A stretch of 32,664 bases of DNA, taken from contig NZ_BMVJ01000005.1 in assembly GCF_014650655.1 (NCBI RefSeq), positions 100,263-132,926 on the forward strand, written 5' to 3'. Shown here in pieces: positions 15,921 through 23,794 of the stretch. The DNA comes from Streptomyces anandii JCM 4720 (GTDB lineage: Bacteria; Actinomycetota; Actinomycetes; Streptomycetales; Streptomycetaceae). Within the stretch, counting starts at the first letter, position 1, and each line of letters begins with the position of its first letter. The notes beneath the pieces were generated by a model. That model saw only the letters and a program-made list of their open reading frames with translations, had not been told where the DNA came from and made no database searches. Position numbers and translations under genes: made by a program.

Positions 15921-16352
15921 CTAGCGTTCGGCCGGCGCCGGTACGAGGCCGTCCTGGACCAGGCCGGCCAGCACGGCCTCGCCGAGCGCGTGCACCGCCG
16001 ACTGCGGCCGGACCATGACCGTGAACTCCTTGATCCGGCCGTCGTCGTCGAAGTGCAGCAGGTCGATCCCGTGGATCTCCTTGCCGCCCGCCTTGGCGCG
16101 GAAGACCAGGATCGCCGACGGCGCGGGGGTGCCGTCGGCGCTGGTCTGCGCGGTGCCGGCGTACTGGCCGACGTAGCGGAAGTCCTCGAAGGTGCGCAGC
16201 AGGACCCGGAAGAGGCCCAGCACCATCGGCTTGCCCTCGAAGGGCGTGAACTTCACCGGGCTGTAGAAGCGGATGTCGTCCGTGAACAGGTCGTCCAGAG
16301 CTGCCAGGTCGCGGTTGTCGACGGCGGCGCGAAAGCGGTCTGCGGCGGTCAT
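15921..16352 (-). CDS. SnoaL-like (NTF2-fold) protein
   Basis: A 143-residue NTF2-like protein. It opens with TAADRFRAAVDNRDLAALDD and LFTDDIRFYSPV, the usual SnoaL-like start, and ends with LLHFDDDGRIKEFTVMVRP, the typical final strands. Members include polyketide cyclases, ketosteroid isomerase-like enzymes and non-catalytic stress proteins, so the substrate is open. The ATG at 16352 fits a GGAG site 7 nt upstream; a GTG two codons earlier lacks spacing. It is divergent from the PadR gene and is its probable target through the compound palindrome between them. Confidence 0.85.
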   Translation of the reverse strand: MTAADRFRAAVDNRDLAALDDLFTDDIRFYSPVKFTPFEGKPMVLGLFRVLLRTFEDFRYVGQYAGTAQTSADGTPAPSAILVFRAKAGGKEIHGIDLLHFDDDGRIKEFTVMVRPQSAVHALGEAVLAGLVQDGLVPAPAER

Positions 16353-16388
16353 GCGCACTCTCCAGGGATGTCCAGGGGGCGTCCGGCA

Positions 16389-16422
16389 TAGTCAGAATCA
16401 TGACTAGTCACTTCCATGACTA
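16389..16422. promoter_or_regulatory. Compound symmetric palindrome, likely PadR operator
   Basis: The element reads TAGTCA-N6-TGACTAGTCA-N6-TGACTA and is symmetric about one centre (16405/16406). It contains a perfect 10-bp palindrome flanked by two further half-sites at equal 6-nt spacing. It lies between the divergent SnoaL-like and PadR genes. Confidence 0.75.
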
Positions 16423-16469
16423 TCATGGCCGGTGTCATCGGCGGTAGGCACAGGAGAGGCGGGGATCCC

Positions 16470-17039
16470 ATGGCGCTCCGGCACGCCGTGCTCGCGGCAC
16501 TGCTCGACGGTGAACTCAGCGGCTACGAACTGGCGAAGGCGTTCGACCTCGGAGTGGCCAACTTCTGGCACGCCCGGCCCCAGCAGGTCTACGCCGAGCT
16601 GACCCGGCTGGAGGGGGACGGGTTCGTCGCGGGCCGCGAGGTCGTTCAGGAGGGCCGGCCCAACAAGCGTCTGTTCCGCGTCACCGACGCCGGCCTCGCG
16701 CAGTTGCAGAGCTTCACGGCCGCCGCCGCGAAACCCTCCTTCATCCGCGACGACCTGCTCGTCCAAGTGCAGGCCGCCGACCATGTGGACACCGGGGCCC
16801 TGATCGAGCGGCTGACCGAGCGGGCCGCCGTCGCCCGGGAGAAGGCCGGGCTCTTCACCAGGCTGCTGGGCACCATGCGGGGCGAGCGCACGGAGGAGGA
16901 ATTCCTGCGCGACGGCGGCCGCGTGGGTCCGTATCTGACGTGCCAACGGGGTCTCGCCTTCGAAGAGGGCAATCGCGAGTGGTGCGAACACGTCATCGCG
17001 GTGCTGCGGGACCGGGCGAGGACGCGCCCGGACGACTGA
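16470..17039 (+). CDS. PadR-family transcriptional regulator
   Basis: A 189-residue regulator. The N-terminal winged helix is plain: ALRHAVLAALLDGELSGYEL, AKAFD, then the VYAELTRLEGDGFVAGREVV recognition region and the KRLFRVTDAGLAQL wing. The C-terminal helices match the PadR dimerisation domain (Vir family type). Such proteins repress genes for phenolic-acid or drug stress. The ATG at 16470 follows AGGAGAGG. An upstream ATG near 16416 would overlap the operator and is not chosen. Its likely operator and target lie directly upstream. Confidence 0.88.
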   Translation: MALRHAVLAALLDGELSGYELAKAFDLGVANFWHARPQQVYAELTRLEGDGFVAGREVVQEGRPNKRLFRVTDAGLAQLQSFTAAAAKPSFIRDDLLVQVQAADHVDTGALIERLTERAAVAREKAGLFTRLLGTMRGERTEEEFLRDGGRVGPYLTCQRGLAFEEGNREWCEHVIAVLRDRARTRPDD

Positions 17040-17182
17040 CGTATCGGCGCCGATCGTCCGGATCCGAACCATGGCCGGAAATGTTCAGGGGAACACCTGG
17101 AACGGTCCATGCGGGGGTTTTCACCGACGCGGCCGTGATACCTCTCTGTGAAGCCGAGAAGCGTCCTTCGGAGGGAATCGAG
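17040..17182 (+). promoter_or_regulatory. Leader region of the seven-gene operon
   Basis: This 143-nt gap must hold the operon promoter. It contains a perfect 12-bp palindrome ATCGGCGCCGAT at 17043-17054 just after the PadR stop (possible terminator or operator) and an inverted repeat TGTTC-AGGG-GAACA at 17082-17095. A strong ribosome site GGAGGG at 17170-17175 lies 7 nt before a TTG codon. No ARE is present, so control by the nearby receptors would have to be indirect. Confidence 0.45.
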
Positions 17183-20059
17183 TTGTCGCTCACCGCTGGA
17201 TCCGCTCCACAGCGCCTTCGCGTCCTCACCCCCGCGAGCGATGAGTCCGACATCACCCAATGGGCCGGTGGAAAGGGAAGAAACCTTTACACCCTCACAG
17301 CGTCCGGATTTCAAGTACCGCGTTGGTCGGTGCTCGGCCTGGACGTTTTCGCGGAATTCGCGCGCGGCAGCGGACTGGACGCGTACCTGGAGAGTCTGCC
17401 CGCCGACGGCCGGGGCGGCCGGGGCGGTTGGGACGGCCCGGACGGCCGGGTGCGGGAGGTCGCCGGTGAGGTCGCCGGTGAGATCGCCGCGCTGATCGAG
17501 AAGGCCCCTCTGGACGAGCCGGTCGCCGCCGCCATCGCCATCGCCTACCAGGAGGTGGGCGGAGGAGCGGTCGCGGTCCGCTCCTCCGGAGCGCAGGAGG
17601 ACGGCACGCGGCACTCCTTCGCGGGCCAGTTCGACACCTTCCTCGACATCCGCGGCCCCGACCAGGTCGCCGCCCATGTCCGCCGCTGCTGGGCCTCCGG
17701 ATTCTCCGAACGGTCCCTGCGCTACCGCGCGCGCTGCGGGCTGCCGTTGAACGCCGGCGGTGTGGCCGTCGTGGTGCAGCGGATGGTGCCCGCCGAGCGC
17801 AGCGGCGTGCTCTTCACGGCCGACCCGGCGACCGGCCGCACCGACCGTCATGTGGTCGGCGCGGTCCACGGACTGGGGGAGGGGCTGGTCTCCGGGTCGG
17901 TCGACGCCGACACCGTGGTCATGGACGCCACCACCGGCGAACCGCTCAAGGTCGAACCGGCGAGCGGCGAACGGGCCGACGGTGAATCGGCGAGCGGTCA
18001 GCAAATCGGCGAGGAGCCGGTGTTGAGCGCCGGCGACCTGGCCCTGCTGCACCGGACCGGAGTGCGGATCGCCGAACTCCAGGGCGCCCCGCAGGACATC
18101 GAGTGGGCGATCGCGGACGGCACCCTGTGGATCCTGCAGACCAGGCCCCTCACCGCCCTCGGCCGCGCGGCGGCGGACACCCGCCCGCCGCCCCCGGGCG
18201 AGGCGCGGCTGTGGGACAACTCCAACATCATCGAGAGCTTCGGCGGCGTGGTGTCCCCCCTGACCTACAGCTTCGCCGCCGACACCTACGCCAAGGTCTA
18301 CGAGAGCTACGCCCGTGCCCTCGGAGTGCGCGGCGAGCGACTGCGCGAGGTGCGGGAGTGGACCCCGCACCTGCTCGGCTACTTCCACGGCCGGGTCTAC
18401 TACAACCTGTACCACTGGTACCGCATGGTGCGCCTGGCCCCGCTGTACCCGCTCGGCCGCCGTGTGCTGGAGAAATCCCTGGGCGTCGCGGAGAGCATTT
18501 CCGACGAGTGCGCCGACGCGCTGCATCCCTTCACGCACAGGACCGGGCCGCGCGCCCGGTTTTCACAGCTGATCCGCACGGCCGTGTTCATCCGCAGGTT
18601 TCTGGCCATCGGAAAATCCGTGGACGCCTTCCACCGGGATTTCTACCGGGTGTATGAGGAATTCAACGACATCGACTACGACGCACTGCCCGGCGACGAG
18701 ACATACCGGCGCTTTCGCCGCCTGCAACGGGAACTCATCGAAAAATGGGGCCCGATGCAGGTGCTGGACGCGACGATCCTCCTTTCCGTCGGCGTACTGG
18801 CGCTGCTCACCCGCCGCTGGCTGCCGGACGCCCCGGACTGGTTCACCTGGGCGGCGGCCGCGCCCGCGGGACCGGTGGAGTCCGCCGAACCGGCCCGCGC
18901 GCTGGCCGAGTTGGCGGAACTGGTGCGCACCGACGACGGGGCGCGGCGCCTGCTGGAGCGCACCGCCGACGCCGATGCCCGCGACGCCCTGCGCGAGGGC
19001 GGCCACACGCGGCTGCTGACCGCCGTCGACGCGTACGTCGCCGCCTACGGCTATCGCAGCCCCGACGAGCTCAAGCTCGAGGTGCCCGATCTCCGGGAGA
19101 ACCCCGCGGGACTGTTCGCCCTGCTGCGCGAGGCGCTGGGGGAGGACTCGCCGGGCGGTGCCCGTGGTCGGGGCGGCACCGGCGGTCGCCACGGTGAAGC
19201 CGACGCCTATCTCGACGCCCACCTGCGCGGCCCCCGCCGCTGGGTGTACGAGCGGGTGCGGCGCAAGGCGCGGGCCGCGCTCACCGACCGGGAGCGGCTG
19301 AGGTTCTGCCGCACCCGTGCCTTCGGCGCCGCCAAGCGCATGCTGCGGGCGATGGGCCGCGACCTGGCCCGGGCCGGCGCGATCGAATCGTGGATTGACG
19401 TGTTCATGTTAAAACTGGCAGAGGTGGGCGGGGCCTACGAGGGTTCCCTGGCCCACGGCGAGCTGAAGGAACTGGCCGCACTGCGCCGCCGTCGACTCGC
19501 CGCCGACGCCGCTCTGCACGCGCCGGCCCGCTTCACCACCCACGGCGCCCCCTACTGGTCGGGCAATCTGGAACGCGCGGGCTGGACCGAGGGCCCCGCC
19601 GCCCGCAGCGGGATCCGTGAACTGCGCGGAACGCCCTGCTGCCCGGGCGTCGCCGAGGGACCCGCCATGGTCACCGACAGCCCCCGCGAGACCCGCGGGG
19701 CGATCCTCGTCGCCTACCGCACCGATCCCGGCTGGGTGCCCGCGCTGGCCTCGGCCGCCGCCGTGGTCGTCGAGCGCGGCAGCCCGCTCACCCATGTGGC
19801 CGTCGTCGCCCGCGAGTTGGGCGTGCCGACCGTCGTCCAGGTCCGCGGTGCCACCACCGAGATCCGTACCGGCACCCGGCTGCGCGTCGACGGCGCCGCG
19901 GGGACGGTCACCGTACTCGACGCCCCGGCCGCGCACGAGGACGCCCCGGCCGCCGACGACCCGGCCGCGCACGAGGACGCCCCGACCGCCGCCGCCGACG
20001 TCGGCCCGGCGCAGCCGCCGCCCGCCCAGGACAGCCGAAGGACGGAGAACCTTCCGTGA
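17183..20059 (+). CDS. PEP synthase/rifampin phosphotransferase-like dikinase; TTG start, TTA codon
   Basis: A 958-residue three-domain dikinase. Residues 1-325 are the PPDK_N ATP-grasp domain (AGGKGRNL with Lys31, AVRSSGAQEDG, QRMVPAERSGVLFTADPATG, QTRPL near 319). Residues about 330-850 are a large substrate domain, with no PEP/pyruvate barrel recognisable. Residues about 855-910 are the swivelling phosphohistidine domain with the catalytic His871 in SPLTHVAVVARELG. This order is that of rifampin phosphotransferases and PEP-synthase-like tailoring kinases, which split ATP to AMP and phosphate and pass the beta-phosphate to an alcohol. The TTG start is supported by GGAGGG 7 nt upstream. Codon 743 is TTA. 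The C-terminus ends in an Ala/Asp/Pro repeat. It overlaps the next gene by GTGA. The acceptor is unknown; rifamycin resistance is possible but unlikely in this operon. Confidence 0.88.
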   Translation: MSLTAGSAPQRLRVLTPASDESDITQWAGGKGRNLYTLTASGFQVPRWSVLGLDVFAEFARGSGLDAYLESLPADGRGGRGGWDGPDGRVREVAGEVAGEIAALIEKAPLDEPVAAAIAIAYQEVGGGAVAVRSSGAQEDGTRHSFAGQFDTFLDIRGPDQVAAHVRRCWASGFSERSLRYRARCGLPLNAGGVAVVVQRMVPAERSGVLFTADPATGRTDRHVVGAVHGLGEGLVSGSVDADTVVMDATTGEPLKVEPASGERADGESASGQQIGEEPVLSAGDLALLHRTGVRIAELQGAPQDIEWAIADGTLWILQTRPLTALGRAAADTRPPPPGEARLWDNSNIIESFGGVVSPLTYSFAADTYAKVYESYARALGVRGERLREVREWTPHLLGYFHGRVYYNLYHWYRMVRLAPLYPLGRRVLEKSLGVAESISDECADALHPFTHRTGPRARFSQLIRTAVFIRRFLAIGKSVDAFHRDFYRVYEEFNDIDYDALPGDETYRRFRRLQRELIEKWGPMQVLDATILLSVGVLALLTRRWLPDAPDWFTWAAAAPAGPVESAEPARALAELAELVRTDDGARRLLERTADADARDALREGGHTRLLTAVDAYVAAYGYRSPDELKLEVPDLRENPAGLFALLREALGEDSPGGARGRGGTGGRHGEADAYLDAHLRGPRRWVYERVRRKARAALTDRERLRFCRTRAFGAAKRMLRAMGRDLARAGAIESWIDVFMLKLAEVGGAYEGSLAHGELKELAALRRRRLAADAALHAPARFTTHGAPYWSGNLERAGWTEGPAARSGIRELRGTPCCPGVAEGPAMVTDSPRETRGAILVAYRTDPGWVPALASAAAVVVERGSPLTHVAVVARELGVPTVVQVRGATTEIRTGTRLRVDGAAGTVTVLDAPAAHEDAPAADDPAAHEDAPTAAADVGPAQPPPAQDSRRTENLP
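19409..19411 (+). promoter_or_regulatory. TTA codon (bldA-dependent) in the dikinase gene
   Basis: Codon 743 of the dikinase is TTA in the segment coding for VFMLKLAEV, set in locally AT-richer DNA. In Streptomyces TTA is read only by the late-expressed bldA tRNA. As this is the first gene of a coupled operon, the codon could gate the whole pathway to late growth. Confidence 0.85.
19925..19983 (+). repeat. 23-bp direct repeat in the dikinase C-terminus
   Basis: A 23-bp sequence occurs at 19925-19947 and again at 19961-19983 with a 36-bp period. It encodes PAAHEDAPAADD and PAAHEDAPTAAA. The repeat lies after the phosphohistidine domain and makes a disordered acidic tail. Confidence 0.8.
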
Positions 20060-21723
20060 TCCTCACCGAGGACCAACTGCAGGACCTGCTCGACAAGTCC
20101 CTCGCCGAGCTGCCCGGAACCGAACGCTTCGCCGTGGTGCTCGAAGGCTCCGTCGCCGAAGGCTTCGGCAACCCCTCCTCCGACATCGACTTCCTGCTCG
20201 TCGGCCGCGGCGGCGAGGACCTGCCGACCATGCCCTCGCTGCTCTTCGTGGACGGCCGCCGGGTGGAGGTCCGCACCCGCTCCGCCGGCCAGCTCGCCGA
20301 CCAGTTCGCCAGGCTGGAGGACCGGTCCCGGCGCCCCGGCACCCTCGACGAGGACCTCCTCAACCGCTGTCAGCGGTTCCTGCACAGCCATCCGCTGCGC
20401 GGCCGCGTCCTGGCCGACGAGGTCAAGGCCCTCATGCCCGCCGAGCGGTTCCGCCGTATCGCCGCCGACTGGTGGGCCCACCGCGCCCGCCAGTCCCTGC
20501 GGCACGCCGAGGCACTGCTCTGCCTCGGCGCCGGCGACGAGGCCGTCGACTGGAGCCGCGCCGCACTCGTCCAGGCGGTCAAGGCGTGGGCGGCCGGCCG
20601 GGGTGAGACCTACCTCGAACCCAAATGGCTCTCCCTCCAGTTGGACCGCATCGGCCGGGCCGACGTGCGCGACCGGTACTGGGAGCTGCAGTCCGCCCAT
20701 CCCGCGCCCGGCGACCCCGACGCCGCCCGCGGTCACCTGAGCGACTGCGTCGGCTTCGTCACCGGCCTCGGTCTGACCGGTGTGCGCGGCGGCCCGGGCA
20801 GGATCACCGTACGGCGGGCGCCCGGAGTGACGACCTGGCAGACCGGGGAGCGCACCCACGTCGTCCGGCGGCGCCGCGAGGTGTTCGCGCTCGGCGACCG
20901 CAGCGGAGCCGTCTGGCGCTCGCTCGTCCCGGGCCGGTCCCTGCCCCGGGCGATCGCCGTGGCCGAGGACCCCGGCGCCCCGTCGCCCGGTCCGCTGCTG
21001 GCCGCGTTCTGGCGCTACGGGCTGATCCGGCTGGCGTGGAAGGGCGGCGGTACGATCAGCGCCTCGCTGCCGCTGGCCGCGCCGCCCGGCCCGGTCACAC
21101 CGCCGCCCTCCCGCACCCGGCCCCTGCTGTCCGTGGGCGGCGCCGCCGTCGGCGGGCCCGACGCCGTCGAACTGGTCCCGCTGCCCGCCGAACGCTTCGC
21201 CGCGGCCGCCATGAACCTCGTGTGGTCCAACGTGGTCGTCGAGAACGCGATCGAGGATCTGACCGGCGCCCTGGCGCGCGGCCAGTGGCGGGTCGCCGAA
21301 CTCACCGCCCGCCGGGCCGTGCACGCGGCGCTGCGGGGCCTGTTCAGCGCGTACGGAGTCCACCCGCTGCCCGCCGACTGCGACCTCGTCCACCGCATGG
21401 ACCTGCTGCCCCGCGCCACCGGGCCGATCCGCACCCGCGCCCGTCAACTCCTGCGCCGTACCGCCGGATCGGCCGCGCAGGGCGAGAGCCTGCACGCGGA
21501 CCTGCGCGCCTTCGTCGCCCTGGTGCGCGACGCCAGCGGCAGCGACGGCTTCCCCTCCTGCTTCGACTCCGCCGACGCCTGGCGGGCCACGCTGGAGCTC
21601 GGCTACGACTGGCTGCGCATCGGCACCCACCTGGACGTGGAACTGCCCATCGACGAGGCCCGCGACCTCCTCGCCGGCCGCGGCGCCCACCCCTGGAGGA
21701 CCGACTCATGGCCGACGCCCTGA
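20056..21723 (+). CDS. Nucleotidyltransferase (MNT/pol-beta fold) with large helical and winged-helix-like extension
   Basis: A 555-residue protein. Residues 24-75 are a pol-beta-type nucleotidyltransferase: GSVAEGFGNPSSDIDFLLV with the metal-binding pair Asp43/Asp45 and a third acid, Glu71, in RRVEVRT. Residues about 140-220 are helical (HEPN-like), as in kanamycin-type nucleotidyltransferases. Residues about 265-330 (REVFALGDRSGAVWRSL, then PGRSLPRAIA) resemble a PqqD-like winged helix, and a second helical block follows to the end. The GTG start overlaps the dikinase stop (GTGA). It probably adds a nucleotide to a hydroxyl or phosphate of the pathway intermediate; it could also be an adenylylating regulator. 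I know no characterised protein of this full architecture. Confidence 0.8.
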   Translation: MILTEDQLQDLLDKSLAELPGTERFAVVLEGSVAEGFGNPSSDIDFLLVGRGGEDLPTMPSLLFVDGRRVEVRTRSAGQLADQFARLEDRSRRPGTLDEDLLNRCQRFLHSHPLRGRVLADEVKALMPAERFRRIAADWWAHRARQSLRHAEALLCLGAGDEAVDWSRAALVQAVKAWAAGRGETYLEPKWLSLQLDRIGRADVRDRYWELQSAHPAPGDPDAARGHLSDCVGFVTGLGLTGVRGGPGRITVRRAPGVTTWQTGERTHVVRRRREVFALGDRSGAVWRSLVPGRSLPRAIAVAEDPGAPSPGPLLAAFWRYGLIRLAWKGGGTISASLPLAAPPGPVTPPPSRTRPLLSVGGAAVGGPDAVELVPLPAERFAAAAMNLVWSNVVVENAIEDLTGALARGQWRVAELTARRAVHAALRGLFSAYGVHPLPADCDLVHRMDLLPRATGPIRTRARQLLRRTAGSAAQGESLHADLRAFVALVRDASGSDGFPSCFDSADAWRATLELGYDWLRIGTHLDVELPIDEARDLLAGRGAHPWRTDSWPTP

Positions 21724-22793
21724 CGGTGCTGGTCACCGGCGCCGGCGGATTCGTGGGCGCCGAGGTGACCGCACGGCTCACCGCCGCCGGACACACCGTG
21801 CTCGCCCTGCTGCACCACCGCACCGGCATCGTCCGCAACGACGGCCGGGAACTGCGCCCCGCCCCCGGCGCCCTCACCCCGCTCACCGGCGACATCACCC
21901 GCCCCGGCCTCGGACTGAGCCACGGCGACCGGCGCCTGGCCCGGACCGCCGACCGCATCGTGCACTGCGCCGCCGTCACCGACTTCGGACTGCCCGAGGA
22001 GCGCTACGACGACGTCAACGTGCGCGGCACCCGGCACGTCCTCGACCTGGCCCTCGCCGCCCGCATCCCGCTCGTCCACCTCAGCACCGCGTACGTCTGC
22101 GGGGAGCGCGACGGCACCGCGTACGAGGACGAACTCGACGTCGGCCAGACCCCCGGCAACGGCTACGAGCGCAGCAAGCTCACCGCGGAGACCATGGTCC
22201 GCAAGGCCGCCGCCGAGGGGCTGCCCGTGACGGTGGTGCGCCCGACCATCGTCACCGGCGCCGCCCGCACCGGCCGCGTCCGCGACTTCAAGACCGTCTA
22301 TCCCGTGCTCAAGGTCTTCACCAGGGGCCTGGTGAGCACCGCGCCCGGCCACTACGACGCCGTACTGGACCTGGTCCCCGTCGACCGCGTCGCCGGCCTG
22401 GTGGCCGCGGCCGCCCTCCGCTTCCGCGCCGCCGAGGGCCGCACCCTCCACGCGTCCGGGCACGAACTCACCCTGCGGGACTTCTCAGACGTCCTCGCCG
22501 AGTACCCGTCCTTCCGCGTGCCGAGGTTCGTCCCGCCGTCCGCGTTCTCCGCCGCCGCCCTGCCCGGACGCGAACGCCCCTACTACGAGCGTGTCATCGC
22601 CCACTACGACACCTACTTCCGGCGCCGCGTCCACTTCGACGACACCCACGCCGCCGCCTTCGCCCCCTTCGGTCCCGGACGCGGGCGGACCTACCTGCGC
22701 CGCCTCCTCGACCACTGCCTCGAGACCGGCTACCTCGGCGCGCCCCCGCCGAAGGCACCGGCCCACCGCCCTGCCCACGGGAGCCCCCAGTGA
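21708..22793 (+). CDS. NAD(P)-dependent SDR, thioester-reductase/epimerase-like
   Basis: A 361-residue extended short-chain dehydrogenase. The Rossmann motif TGAGGFVG is at residues 10-17, HCAAVTDF at 86-93, NVRGTRHVLDLAL at 104-116, the catalytic STAYV at 126-130 and Tyr153/Lys157 in YERSK. HCAAVTDF and RPTIVTGAARTG recall thioester-reductase and fatty-acyl-reductase domains (Male_sterile/NAD_binding_4) more than sugar epimerases. If so, it would reduce an acyl thioester to an aldehyde or alcohol. No carrier-protein domain is attached. Its ATG lies 16 nt inside the end of the nucleotidyltransferase gene behind CTGGAGGA, indicating coupling. Confidence 0.82.
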   Translation: MADALTVLVTGAGGFVGAEVTARLTAAGHTVLALLHHRTGIVRNDGRELRPAPGALTPLTGDITRPGLGLSHGDRRLARTADRIVHCAAVTDFGLPEERYDDVNVRGTRHVLDLALAARIPLVHLSTAYVCGERDGTAYEDELDVGQTPGNGYERSKLTAETMVRKAAAEGLPVTVVRPTIVTGAARTGRVRDFKTVYPVLKVFTRGLVSTAPGHYDAVLDLVPVDRVAGLVAAAALRFRAAEGRTLHASGHELTLRDFSDVLAEYPSFRVPRFVPPSAFSAAALPGRERPYYERVIAHYDTYFRRRVHFDDTHAAAFAPFGPGRGRTYLRRLLDHCLETGYLGAPPPKAPAHRPAHGSPQ

Positions 22794-23779
22794 CGTACGA
22801 CCCCGACCGCGCGCACCCCACCCCGCCGCACGGCATCGCCGTCCCGCCCCAGCTCACCTGCCACCCCGCCAAACAGTGCCTCTACGGGGCCGACACCTAC
22901 TACCAGGAGGCCCACGGCCAACTCGCCGGTCTCACCGGCGACATCACCGGCTTCGCCCACCGGCACGCGGCGCTGCTGCTGAAGCCGGACGCCGTGGTGG
23001 CCCGCAGGCTGGAGGCGGCCGTCCAGTGGCTTGGCGAGCGGCGCTTCCGGATCGTCGGCGCCGCCGTCACCCACCTGACCCGGACCATGATCCGCGCCCT
23101 GTGGTACTTCCAGTGGAACATCGCCACGCCGTACCGCAGGCGGCTCGCCGCGCTCTTCCTGGAGGACGCCGACGCCCTGGTCCTCGTCGTCCGGCCCGAG
23201 CGCGCCCCGGACGTGCCCGCCACCGTGGAACTCACCCGGCTCAAGGGGCCCACCGATCCCGCCGCACGGGTGCCCGGCCAGCTGCGCCACCGCCTCGGCC
23301 GCTACAGCTACCTGCTGAACCTCGTGCACACCCCCGACGAACCAGCCGACCTGCTGCGGGAGCTGGCCGTCCACTTCGACGAGACCGAACGCCGCCGCCT
23401 CCTCACCCACGCGCTGGCCGGTGAGGACCGCACCGCGCACGCCCTGGAACTCGCCGGCCGGCTCCACGCCGCCACCAAGCCGCGCGAGCTCGGCTTCGAA
23501 CCCGCCCTCGACCGGCTGCGCCGGGACCTGGCCCGCACCCTCGGCCCCGGCACGCCCACCGACCCGCGCGGCCTCGCGGAAGCGGCCCTGCGGCACCAAC
23601 TCGACGCCGGGGGCGCGGACTTCGGTGACGCGGGCATCGACCGCTGGGACACCGTCGTCGTCGGCTCCGCGGTGCTCCCCATGCGCCAGCCCGGCCGTGC
23701 CCCCGTCCTCGACGGCGCCGGCACCGAGACATGGCGCCGCCATCTGGCCGCGCTCCCGCACCACTCCCCAACCCCCTGA
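22790..23779 (+). CDS. Nucleoside-diphosphate-kinase-like protein with C-terminal extension
   Basis: A 329-residue protein. Residues about 58-195 are a divergent NDK domain: LLLKPDAVVARRLEAAV matches the NDK opening with Lys65, ELTRLKGPTDPA matches the substrate loop, and LLNLVHTPDEPADLLREL retains the phosphorylated His180 in place of NxxHGSD. Normal NDKs have about 135-150 residues, so the 55-residue N-terminal and 130-residue C-terminal parts are extra. The Arg/Asn network around the nucleotide is only partly kept. It may transfer phosphate to a non-standard acceptor. It overlaps both neighbours closely (GTGA with the gene before; the next ATG is 15 nt after its stop). Confidence 0.8.
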   Translation: MTYDPDRAHPTPPHGIAVPPQLTCHPAKQCLYGADTYYQEAHGQLAGLTGDITGFAHRHAALLLKPDAVVARRLEAAVQWLGERRFRIVGAAVTHLTRTMIRALWYFQWNIATPYRRRLAALFLEDADALVLVVRPERAPDVPATVELTRLKGPTDPAARVPGQLRHRLGRYSYLLNLVHTPDEPADLLRELAVHFDETERRRLLTHALAGEDRTAHALELAGRLHAATKPRELGFEPALDRLRRDLARTLGPGTPTDPRGLAEAALRHQLDAGGADFGDAGIDRWDTVVVGSAVLPMRQPGRAPVLDGAGTETWRRHLAALPHHSPTP

Positions 23780-23794
23780 AGGAGGCGCACCCCC

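Noticed and set aside
17043..17054. 12-bp palindrome as a strong terminator
   Set aside because: It has no loop and no T-run, so it is noted only within the leader region.
17138..17142. ATACC half-site upstream of the seven-gene operon
   Set aside because: There is no GGTAT at the required 8-nt spacing, so it is not an ARE.
17183..20059. Phosphonate biosynthesis suggested by a PEP-type enzyme
   Set aside because: No PEP mutase or phosphonopyruvate decarboxylase motif is present, and the dikinase lacks a PEP/pyruvate barrel.
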